From positions 1 to 64,000 of the forward strand of contig JAGABD010000111.1 in assembly GCA_017614795.1 (NCBI GenBank): a DNA stretch of 64,000 nt, written 5' to 3'. The translations under genes were made by a program, and so were the position numbers. The notes beneath the pieces were generated by a model. The model ran no database searches, was not told the origin of the DNA, and worked only from the letters and a program-made list of their open reading frames with translations. The first letter of the stretch is position 1. Every line of letters begins with the position of its first letter. This document shows, one piece after another, positions 1-6,762 of the stretch. The stretch is from Bacteroidales bacterium (GTDB lineage: Bacteria; Bacteroidota; Bacteroidia; Bacteroidales; UBA932).

Positions 1-60
1 TAACGCAATAACTTCCGCCGCCTTTCCTCTCCGCGTTGGGCAAAGGGCTACCGGGGTATA

Positions 61-119
61 TTAGGGGCGGGCCCCTAATAGTGCAGCCGACGGGCTGCTG
101 GCAGGCAAAAGTGCCTGCC
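61..119. repeat. Three back-to-back GC-rich palindromes
   Basis: Perfect arms are TTAGGGGC/GCCCCTAA (61-68, 71-78), GCAGCC/GGCTGC (83-88, 93-98) and GGCAGGCA/TGCCTGCC (100-107, 112-119). No T-run follows, so this is not a simple terminator; an interspersed repeat or a processed RNA structure is possible. Confidence 0.6.
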
Positions 120-173
120 GACCCGAAAAAGCCCTCGCACGGCGGCTCGTCATTGCCAATCCGATCGGCAATC

Positions 174-291
174 TTTTGGGCGAGGTCTGCTTTTGGGGCC
201 GTCACCTCGCCCATCCAATGTGGCTCAGAAGCACCTGTAGTGCCATTCAACTGGGCGAGGTCCCGGGCACTCCAGCAGACCTCGCCCAAAA
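174..291. repeat. Nested inverted repeat with 18-bp perfect outer arms
   Basis: The outer arms 174-191 and 274-291 are perfect reverse complements (TTTTGGGCGAGGTCTGCT and its complement). Inner arms ACCTCGCCC at 204-212 and GGGCGAGGT at 253-261 are copies of the same core, so four copies of GGGCGAGGT alternate in orientation. The arrangement can fold as one long cruciform or as two smaller hairpins. Confidence 0.8.
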
Positions 292-292
292 C

Positions 293-321
293 TGTCATCC
301 TGAGCGAATCGAAGGATTCTA
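293..321. repeat. Short interspersed motif TGTCATCCTGAGCGAA-type
   Basis: The segment begins TGTCATCCTGAGCGAATC and contains the hairpin GAATC-gaag-GATTC (306-319). From memory, near-identical TGTCAT(T/C)CTGAGCG strings recur between genes in many bacterial genomes including Bacteroidota. The function is unknown and only one copy was noticed in this window. Confidence 0.45.
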
Positions 322-373
322 GCGTCGAAATATTAGAGCCGGCGTGGCACTTAAGGTGTTGACTGATAATGTT

Positions 374-528
374 TTACGCAATTCTTCTACATAGAAGTTG
401 GGGTAGAAGAAATGCGTAATTTATTGAAAGATAGGGTGTTAGCTGCCACGCCCGGTGCGACACCTTATCCTAATTTACCTTGGGGTGCTGGCAACCTCTA
501 ATAATATTCGAGGTTAACGACACCAGCA
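374..528. repeat. Three consecutive imperfect hairpins upstream of the epimerase gene
   Basis: Arms of 17 bp with one mismatch lie at 374-390 and 403-419. A second pair (430-439 and 460-469) has one mismatch. A third, bulged pair joins GTGCTGG/CCAGCAC (485-491, 522-528) with AACCTC/GAGGTT (493-498, 510-515). They occupy most of the leader region before the gene at 593. Confidence 0.6.
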
Positions 529-592
529 CTCTTTCAATTTGTTGTTTGATTCCGCAGAATTATCTAAATTTACACCTGACGTAATAATTGTT

Positions 593-1741
593 ATGGACAG
601 GCGGGATTTTTTGAAAATAGGAGCGGCGGGGGCCGCAGGGGCCGGGCTTGCGGGCTGCGGGCTCGTCGGCGGAAGCAACAAGCCAAAGCCGTACAAGGTA
701 CGCGGACGCGAGCGGATGAAGCTCAGCTGGGAACCTTATGAATTGAAGCTCAAGCACACTTTCACGGTGGCGACGGCTTCGCGCACGACCACGCCCGACG
801 TCCAGGTACGCATCGACTACGACGGATTCACCGGATGGGGCGAAGCGAGCATGCCGCCCTACCTGGGCCATACCGTCGAAAGCGTCTGCAAGAGTCTCGC
901 CCGCATCGACCTCAGCCAGTTCGACGATCCGTTCAGAATCGAGGACATCCTCGCATACATAGACTCCCTGAAAGGCATCGCGGCGCCCGCCAAGGCGGCC
1001 GTCGACATCGCCCTGCACGACCTCTACGGCAAGCTTCTGGCGCAGCCTCTCTGGCGCATCTGGGGCCTCAACCCTTCGAAGACGCCCGCGACGACCTTCA
1101 CCATCGGCATAGACACCCCCGACGTGGTGCGCGAAAAGACGAAGGAGGCCGCCGGCAAGTTCGCCATCCTCAAGGTCAAGGTGGGCCTCGGCTACGAGCA
1201 GGACCTCGCGATGATAGATGCCATACGCAGCGTCACTTCCCTCCCCCTCGCGGTGGACGCCAACCAGGGTTGGACCGACAAGTTCGAGGCGATGAGCGAG
1301 ATATTCGAGCTGCAGGAACGCGGCGTGGTGATGGTGGAGCAGCCTATGCCCAAGAACCGCCTGGACGACATCGCCTGGCTTCGCGGCCGTTGCGAGCTTC
1401 CCATCTTCGCGGATGAGAGCGTGCAGGGGGTGAAGGATATCGCCCGGCTTCGCGGAGCGTTCGACGGCATCAACATAAAGCTTATGAAATGCGGAGGCCT
1501 TGCGGAGGCACGCAAGATGATGGCGCTGGCGCGCAGTTACGGGATGAAGGTGATGCTCGGGTGCATGACCGAGACCTCCTGCGCCGTCACGGCGGCCGCC
1601 CATCTCTCCCCGGGAATAGACTTCGCCGACCTCGACGGCAACCTGCTGATAAGCAACGACCGCTTCAAGGGCGTGACCGTCGGAAAGGACGGACGCCTGG
1701 TTCTCCCCGAAGGCCCGGGCCTGGGGCTCAAGCTTTTATAA
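593..1741 (+). CDS. Dipeptide epimerase, enolase superfamily, Tat-exported lipoprotein
   Basis: Predicted L-Ala-D/L-Glu-type dipeptide epimerase, which inverts the second residue of dipeptides released from murein. The 382-residue protein shows the enolase-superfamily set: the KVK motif (Lys194 and Lys196), Asp222 in DANQ, Glu249 in VEQP, Asp274 in ADES and Lys296 in INIKL. The start at 593 is chosen because MDRRDFLKIG gives a twin-arginine signal followed by a lipobox (LAGC) near residue 20; an in-frame upstream start at 539 would bury it. Most family members are cytosolic, so export as a lipoprotein suggests action on peptides outside the inner membrane. The exact dipeptide preference cannot be read from the sequence. 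The gene converges on the DUF2807 gene. Confidence 0.88.
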   Translation: MDRRDFLKIGAAGAAGAGLAGCGLVGGSNKPKPYKVRGRERMKLSWEPYELKLKHTFTVATASRTTTPDVQVRIDYDGFTGWGEASMPPYLGHTVESVCKSLARIDLSQFDDPFRIEDILAYIDSLKGIAAPAKAAVDIALHDLYGKLLAQPLWRIWGLNPSKTPATTFTIGIDTPDVVREKTKEAAGKFAILKVKVGLGYEQDLAMIDAIRSVTSLPLAVDANQGWTDKFEAMSEIFELQERGVVMVEQPMPKNRLDDIAWLRGRCELPIFADESVQGVKDIARLRGAFDGINIKLMKCGGLAEARKMMALARSYGMKVMLGCMTETSCAVTAAAHLSPGIDFADLDGNLLISNDRFKGVTVGKDGRLVLPEGPGLGLKLL

Positions 1742-1749
1742 ACTGAGGA

Positions 1750-2481
1750 TCAGTGTTTTTCGACAGATGCGGAACCCCGCGTCTTGACGCTTTCGTTCAC
1801 AGCTTCGTGGTAGTCCACGCCTGCAGCACCGGAAGCATCTACAGAAACGCTGTCGGCACCGAACTCGTCGGCATCGACATCGGCCGCGCCGCTCGCCTTG
1901 ACGCGGAGCAATGCGCCTTCGCCCATAAGGAACACGTCGGCAGCGCCGGAAGCCTCGATGGTCACGAATTCGGCAAGTCCCTTGAAGCTGACCGAAGCAG
2001 CGCCGCTGGCGTTTATGTTGATGCGGGTGACGTCACCGCCCATATCCAGGTCGGATGCGCCCGATGCGTCCACGTCCACGTCGGAGCCGGTGAAGTCGGT
2101 AGCAAGCACGTTGCTGGCGCCGGAAACCCCTATGTAGTGCAGTTCAGGAAGAGTTATGAAAGCCTTGAAGCGGGAGTGGCTCGCCTTGACCTTCACGCGG
2201 CCGCGGGTAGTCACGGTGAGGATGCCGTCGATGCATTCCACCTTCACGTAAGGCAGAAGTTCCTCGGGAACCTGCACTGTGACGCCAGGTTCGCCGTGGT
2301 TGAGCACGGCGTTGAACGCTCCGCCCACTTTCACGCCCGTGAACTCGGCGACATCATACTGCCGCTCGACTATATTGACCGAAGATGTTTCGTTGATGAC
2401 AATCGGCTTCGTCCTGTCGACTACCAGTGCTATTGCAAGACCTGCGGCGACGCCGAGCAAAAACCAGATAAAACCTTTCAT
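1750..2481 (-). CDS. DUF2807 (head GIN domain) envelope protein
   Basis: This 243-residue protein starts with an N-terminal hydrophobic segment (about residues 4-22, GFIWFLLGVAAGLAIALVV) that acts as a membrane anchor or uncleaved signal. The rest is a beta-rich DUF2807 domain with repeated GAS/SGA turns (VSGASN, ASGASD, ASGAAS, ASGAAD), as expected of a right-handed beta-helix. The family is widespread in Bacteroidota and annotated as putative adhesin or auto-transporter-like, but no biochemical role is established. The gene is divergent from thiN and shares a 61-bp intergenic region with it. Confidence 0.85.
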   Translation of the reverse strand: MKGFIWFLLGVAAGLAIALVVDRTKPIVINETSSVNIVERQYDVAEFTGVKVGGAFNAVLNHGEPGVTVQVPEELLPYVKVECIDGILTVTTRGRVKVKASHSRFKAFITLPELHYIGVSGASNVLATDFTGSDVDVDASGASDLDMGGDVTRININASGAASVSFKGLAEFVTIEASGAADVFLMGEGALLRVKASGAADVDADEFGADSVSVDASGAAGVDYHEAVNESVKTRGSASVEKH

Positions 2482-2506
2482 ATTCCACTAACTTGCTATA
2501 TCAATG

Positions 2507-2514
2507 CAAATATA
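2507..2514 (-). promoter_or_regulatory. -7 box for the DUF2807 gene
   Basis: On the minus strand this reads TATATTTG, a perfect match to the Bacteroidota TAnnTTTG box, 25 bp upstream of the ATG. No convincing -33 TTTG was seen. Confidence 0.6.
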
Positions 2515-2527
2515 AGGTATATTTCGC

Positions 2528-2535
2528 TAATTTTG
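2528..2535 (+). promoter_or_regulatory. -7 box for thiN, very close to the start codon
   Basis: TAATTTTG matches TAnnTTTG and ends only 7 bp before the ATG at 2543. A start site at the usual distance would make the mRNA nearly or fully leaderless. Confidence 0.55.
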
Positions 2536-2542
2536 TAAGGAA

Positions 2543-3187
2543 ATGGCGTCTGTTATACTATGCAACGGGGAGTTCCCCCGAAAAGAGTATCCGCTCTGGC
2601 TTTTGCGCAGCGCGGAGCGCATCATATGCTGCGACTCCCCCTCCGCCGTCTCGAAGCTTGAAAAGATGGGGCTTTCGCCCTCTTTGATAGTGGGAGATAT
2701 GGACTCGGCCACGCCCGCCCTGCTGAAAAAGTGGAGCGACCGGATTGTCCGCATCGAGGAGCAGGACGACAACGACCTCGCAAAGGCGATGAGGGTTCTT
2801 CTGGAAAGATGGCCGGACGAGACGGAAATCCACATCCTGGGCGCCACGGGCAAGAGCGAAGCGCACAGCCTCGGCAATATGGGCTGGCTTATGGAGTGGG
2901 AGATGGCGCACAGTTTCCAGGCCCGAGGCATAGCCGTCGATATGGTGTCGGACTACGGCACAGCTTTCGCCGTTTCGGCCGACATCGAACTTGAAGTCGG
3001 CGAAGGTCGCAAGGTTTCGTTCTTCACTTCCGACCCTACCCTACAGCTTCATTCCGAAGGCCTTCACTGGCCGCTCGACGGCGTCGTTTTCGATTCCTGG
3101 CGCAAAGGTTCCCTCAACCGCGCGGACGCCGACACGGTGGCCCTCAAGTTCAGCCACCGCGCTCCCCTGCTGATCATTCTGGATTAA
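2543..3187 (+). CDS. thiN: Thiamine diphosphokinase
   Basis: Transfers pyrophosphate from ATP to thiamine to make the cofactor thiamine diphosphate in the cytosol. The 214-residue protein has family motifs GDMDS (51-55) and DDNDLAKA (75-82), which bind metal and nucleotide, and the C-terminal beta-sandwich region that holds thiamine (about 135-214). The core fold begins at residue 3, so the start cannot lie further downstream. It stands alone rather than in a thiamine biosynthesis operon, and no TPP riboswitch fits in the short leader. This fits a role in salvaging imported thiamine. Confidence 0.9.
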   Translation: MASVILCNGEFPRKEYPLWLLRSAERIICCDSPSAVSKLEKMGLSPSLIVGDMDSATPALLKKWSDRIVRIEEQDDNDLAKAMRVLLERWPDETEIHILGATGKSEAHSLGNMGWLMEWEMAHSFQARGIAVDMVSDYGTAFAVSADIELEVGEGRKVSFFTSDPTLQLHSEGLHWPLDGVVFDSWRKGSLNRADADTVALKFSHRAPLLIILD

Positions 3188-3216
3188 GCTTTTGATCTGT
3201 ATTTGACCCCGCCCCC

Positions 3217-3302
3217 GGTCCCAACCTCTCAAAAAAATTGAGGTTGGGCTCAAAAACGGCCCAAAATGATCCTGACCTCGTTAATTTTTAGGGGTTGGGA
3301 CC
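3217..3302. repeat. Three-armed inverted repeat between convergent genes
   Basis: CCCAACCTC (3220-3228) pairs with GAGGTTGGG (3240-3248) across an A-rich loop. GGTCCCAACC (3217-3226) can instead pair with GGTTGGGACC (3293-3302), which lies inside the last codons of the DUF4886 gene. The two pairings exclude each other. It may act as a bidirectional terminator, although neither side has a good T-run. Confidence 0.5.
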
Positions 3303-4558
3303 ACCTCCGCCGCTATGGCCCGACAAAGGGCGGCGGTGTCGGGATCGAGGGTGTAGTCGGAAACGGAATCGTTGAAGGGTTCCCCGAAGAGAAGCAGGTA
3401 GTTGACGCAGGCCTTGAGGTAGGCGCCGGTGAAGTTCTGATGGAAACTGTCGCGCCAATAGAGGTTCAGACCGCGCTCACGGCCGAGGATGAAGGCCCGT
3501 CCGATTGGCGAAAGCTCCGCCCCCATCTTCGCCGACAGTTCCTCCGCGCCTTCCTGCAGGGCCGCATCGAAAGCCTCGTAACTGCCGAATCCTCGAAAAT
3601 CCTTGTTGGCATAGGCCCAGGTGCGCTCGAGCACGAGGCGCGCCGCGGGCGAATACTCCCGCACCCGGGATGCCATCGTCACCGCATCTTTCGCGATGTG
3701 CGAATTCTTCTGCCTGTCGGAAGCATACTCCGCCGCCGAAACGCTGGAATTCTGCAAAAGCGCGATGTCGTATGGCGCGTGCGAAGAGATGGCCTCCTGC
3801 GACTTCTCCAGCTTCAGATGCTGCCCCAGCGACATTCCTCCCTTGAGGTTGAGAGTCATATCGAGGGTGCGGCCCTGGCTTCGGGCTATCTCCCGGAGGG
3901 CGTAATACGTGCCGCAGAAATATGTGAAGGAGTTGCCCAGAAGCACCAGCCGCTTGCTGTCGCGGACCGGAAGGGTGGAAACGGCGAGATATGCCGAGAC
4001 CCAGGGAATCTGCGCGAAGTAGATTTGGGCGTCGGGGTTCTCGGAAGAATCCAGGCTGCGAAGCCTCACCCGAACTTCGCCCTTCACGGCGTTCTTAAGG
4101 GTGAAGGTATGCAGATAGGTGCTCGGATTGCCGCCCTTGTACTTCTTCACGGTGAAAGACACCTTGCGGTCGTCGCTGCGCCAACGTCGTCCGTCCAGCA
4201 CCTCGCAGACCCAGCGCTCGGGGCCGCCTTTTGCAGTTACGCACAGAGTCGCGCCGAAATCGACCACGGCGCCCTCGGGAAGGTCTTCGACCGGAAATGA
4301 GAACACGAAGCAGTCGCCACGACGGACCGAGGAGACCGCCACGGAATTCTTGTGTGTGGCGTATACCGGGCGTTTCCCGACGAAACTCATCGTGGCCACT
4401 CCGGCGGTATCCGCAAGGGAATGCTCGGCTTCCCAGTTGCAGCCTATGGTGGACGATGTCTGGTGCCAGCGAGCGACGGCGAAGAAATCGCCGGCAGCGG
4501 CATTAAATGCAAGCGCCAGCCCGAAGGCCAGCATAATTAATAATCTACGGATTCTCAT
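3281..4558 (-). CDS. Secreted DUF4886 SGNH-like esterase
   Basis: This 425-residue protein has a signal peptide (about 1-22, ending FNAAAG) and a beta-rich N-terminal domain (about 25-200). An SGNH-like hydrolase domain follows. The nucleophile block is LLGNSFTYF, then GGMSLGQHL and LLQNSSVS, and the C-terminal Asp/His block is DSFHQNFTGAYL. DUF4886 proteins are predicted carbohydrate esterases of Bacteroidota. Its ATG overlaps the GH89 stop codon by 4 bp, so it is the last gene of the PUL operon and may deacylate the glycan. Its base composition looks GC-rich like the chromosome, unlike the genes before it. Substrate not known. Confidence 0.8.
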   Translation of the reverse strand: MRIRRLLIMLAFGLALAFNAAAGDFFAVARWHQTSSTIGCNWEAEHSLADTAGVATMSFVGKRPVYATHKNSVAVSSVRRGDCFVFSFPVEDLPEGAVVDFGATLCVTAKGGPERWVCEVLDGRRWRSDDRKVSFTVKKYKGGNPSTYLHTFTLKNAVKGEVRVRLRSLDSSENPDAQIYFAQIPWVSAYLAVSTLPVRDSKRLVLLGNSFTYFCGTYYALREIARSQGRTLDMTLNLKGGMSLGQHLKLEKSQEAISSHAPYDIALLQNSSVSAAEYASDRQKNSHIAKDAVTMASRVREYSPAARLVLERTWAYANKDFRGFGSYEAFDAALQEGAEELSAKMGAELSPIGRAFILGRERGLNLYWRDSFHQNFTGAYLKACVNYLLLFGEPFNDSVSDYTLDPDTAALCRAIAAEVVPTPKN

Positions 4559-6759
4559 TTATTAATCTGCTCGCAATACTTGTCGTATAACTTCTGCGAA
4601 AGAATCCTGGGATTGCCCTTTGGAGTCGCTGCCATCTTATTGTGCGAATGTGCCCAATCCCATTCAAAATCGTTGCACCACAATAAATATGCTTTAGCAT
4701 CGAAGGTTTCCCCTGAAATCAGGCTTTTGGAAATATCCTGAATGAACTTCTCCCAGCGAGGCTTGTAATATGTACCGATGAGTCCGTTCCAGTCGCGGTT
4801 GGCATAATCCGTAAGATGCTTGCCCTTCTGTCCCCAACACGTAAGCAGCAGGCGTGCATTCGCTTCGTAATAATCTTTTTCCTCGGGAGTTACACCCCAT
4901 GCTCGCGCATCCGCGACCCATTTGCCCATAAGGAAGTAAGCATCAGCCCCGACCAACTTGTCCACATCATCAATAATATCCAGCATCAACGCGCCTGTAA
5001 CCTTTACTCCTTCCGCGTCACCGGCCTTGAACTGCTCACGCAGGCGGGCGTAGAGTTCCGTGAAATAATTATCCAGGCACTGGCGAGCCCAGTTGACACA
5101 GTCGAAATTGTATTCAGGAGTATTACAACCTCCCGCCTTGAGCAGTTCTCCCCATGCTTTGAGAAGGTCTTTATTATCATAGGCTTCCGTAGGTATGTTC
5201 CAGGCGGCCTTTCCATCCGGATGCGGTCTTGCAGGAATCTGAGAAATGACGTGACCGGATTTTTGCTTTTGAACCTTGTCGCAAAGTAACTGCCAGGCGG
5301 CACGGGCGTGCGGATCTTCTTTCCCGCAGCGGGAATCCGACAGGATGTTTATCCACACATTATCGTCGCTATTGCGCTCCCAGGCCCTGTCAAGCACATA
5401 TTCATACATGAACGGATTCACATCCAGTGCCTCCAATGTGCAGCCGAGTCCTACGCAACCGTCAGCCGCCTCGGCATAAACCCTGTCAATCTTTGCGCTA
5501 ATGTCGGCAAAATCACCAGCCATCATAGTCTCTCCGCCAAAATTACCAAGGTATGACCAGATGAAATCCTGCCCGTGGAATTGCTCGGTCTGGCGGTACA
5601 CCTCAACCTGCTCGCAATAATAATCAAGCATTATCAGGCGTCCTTTGGGAACGGGAGTGATGTATGCTTTAATACGTTCCGGTGTCCACATCTTGCGCTT
5701 ATGCCAAAAAAGCCAGCTCATCTGCAGCCACACTGCTTCAGGATCGTTTTCGCTTATAGCCTCGTAGGTAAGGCGAGCCGCATCGGCCAGATACTCCGGT
5801 TCCCATGAAGGAGGATTGACTTCGTTGAAAAGATCGACTCCATAGATATGGCAGTCTTCGCCGTATATCTCTTTCTGCTTTCGCAGGAATGCCTTCTGGA
5901 TACTCCGGAACAAAGTGTCCGTCGGATTCAGGTACCAGGCATTATACTCTTCGTCGAACTGTCCCCAACGATTAAGTTTGCTGATTTGTGCATCCGGATA
6001 AATCTCCTTGAGCGCAGCAGGCACATGTCCGGTAAAAGAGCCCAGAATCGGAGAGATCCCAAGTGATGTTTCGCGGGCAATAATCTTCTTTTGCAGCTCG
6101 CACTGACCATCCAACCAACCCTGAGGCAGCGGTCCCTGCCAGCCATCGATATTGGTCATTCTGTGCCAGGGAAGATATGCCGGGCCGGTAAAATAAGCCC
6201 TGATCTGTTCTGGGCTGAGCCCGAATTCCTGCCAAACTTCCAGCCACACGCTCTCCTGCCCGGTATTTGCAAGTGCAAGCGTAACGCCATGCAGCGCCAT
6301 CCAGTCGATAAGTCGTTCCCAATCCTTCCATTGCCACCACACCAAAGTATATCCGTAGGTACAGTAATTCAGGAAGAATCGCTTGCCGACCAACGCCCTG
6401 CGTTCAACGCGTTCTTCTATATTCGGAAGTTGTTTGGGCTCACGCACCCTGTCACGCTCGAACCACGTTACTCCAATCTTGCAATAATCCCGCAGATAAT
6501 CTCCCAGACCCCTCGCCATAGCATTTGTACTGCTTCCGCCAATCCGGAGACGACCATCCACCGTTTGAAGTGAATAATAATCGCCATCTCCTTCTTCCAG
6601 GACAAAGTCAATATTCCGACTCTGTTGTGGCAGTATTCTGGCACAAAGCTGCTGTGCTGCAGCAATCTTTGGGTCATCAGACCACTGCTGTTTTGATTTG
6701 CATCCGGGCGCGACAAATAACAGTACGCCAAGACTATACAACAATAATCGTCTAAACAT
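4555..6759 (-). CDS. GH89 alpha-N-acetylglucosaminidase lipoprotein
   Basis: Predicted to remove terminal alpha-linked GlcNAc. The 734-residue protein has a lipoprotein signal with Cys20 (APGC). It carries the full NAGLU architecture: an N-terminal domain (about 30-115), the barrel beginning at YGYTLVWWQWKDWERLIDWM, and an all-alpha C-terminal domain. Candidate catalytic acids are Glu313 in DLFNEVNPPS and Glu443 in CTLEALDVNP, at nearly the same positions as Glu316 and Glu446 of human NAGLU. It follows the GH63-like gene after 3 bp and overlaps the DUF4886 gene by 4 bp. GH89 is uncommon in pectin-type loci and hints at a GlcNAc-capped side chain or glycoprotein. Confidence 0.92.
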   Translation of the reverse strand: MFRRLLLYSLGVLLFVAPGCKSKQQWSDDPKIAAAQQLCARILPQQSRNIDFVLEEGDGDYYSLQTVDGRLRIGGSSTNAMARGLGDYLRDYCKIGVTWFERDRVREPKQLPNIEERVERRALVGKRFFLNYCTYGYTLVWWQWKDWERLIDWMALHGVTLALANTGQESVWLEVWQEFGLSPEQIRAYFTGPAYLPWHRMTNIDGWQGPLPQGWLDGQCELQKKIIARETSLGISPILGSFTGHVPAALKEIYPDAQISKLNRWGQFDEEYNAWYLNPTDTLFRSIQKAFLRKQKEIYGEDCHIYGVDLFNEVNPPSWEPEYLADAARLTYEAISENDPEAVWLQMSWLFWHKRKMWTPERIKAYITPVPKGRLIMLDYYCEQVEVYRQTEQFHGQDFIWSYLGNFGGETMMAGDFADISAKIDRVYAEAADGCVGLGCTLEALDVNPFMYEYVLDRAWERNSDDNVWINILSDSRCGKEDPHARAAWQLLCDKVQKQKSGHVISQIPARPHPDGKAAWNIPTEAYDNKDLLKAWGELLKAGGCNTPEYNFDCVNWARQCLDNYFTELYARLREQFKAGDAEGVKVTGALMLDIIDDVDKLVGADAYFLMGKWVADARAWGVTPEEKDYYEANARLLLTCWGQKGKHLTDYANRDWNGLIGTYYKPRWEKFIQDISKSLISGETFDAKAYLLWCNDFEWDWAHSHNKMAATPKGNPRILSQKLYDKYCEQINK

Positions 6760-6762
6760 AGG

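Larger units (their letters stand above)
1..538. other. Gene-free left edge, rich in inverted repeats
   Basis: No open frame here looks like a protein: the one long forward frame has proline/serine-rich low-complexity composition and runs through the hairpins. The stretch instead holds at least seven inverted repeats, listed separately, and becomes AT-rich after about 360. It probably lies between the end of an upstream gene outside the window and the promoter of the epimerase gene at 593. Confidence 0.6.

Noticed and set aside
1..45. Integron attC-like site: TAACGC near the edge and GCGTTGGGC at 33-41
   Set aside because: The core GTTRRRY fits by chance, but no integrase gene, no array of cassettes and no repeated attC spacing was seen; the neighbouring hairpins have unrelated sequences.
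36..362. Forward open frame of 108 residues
   Set aside because: It runs through several palindromes, has biased proline/serine composition and shows no recognisable domain or start signal.
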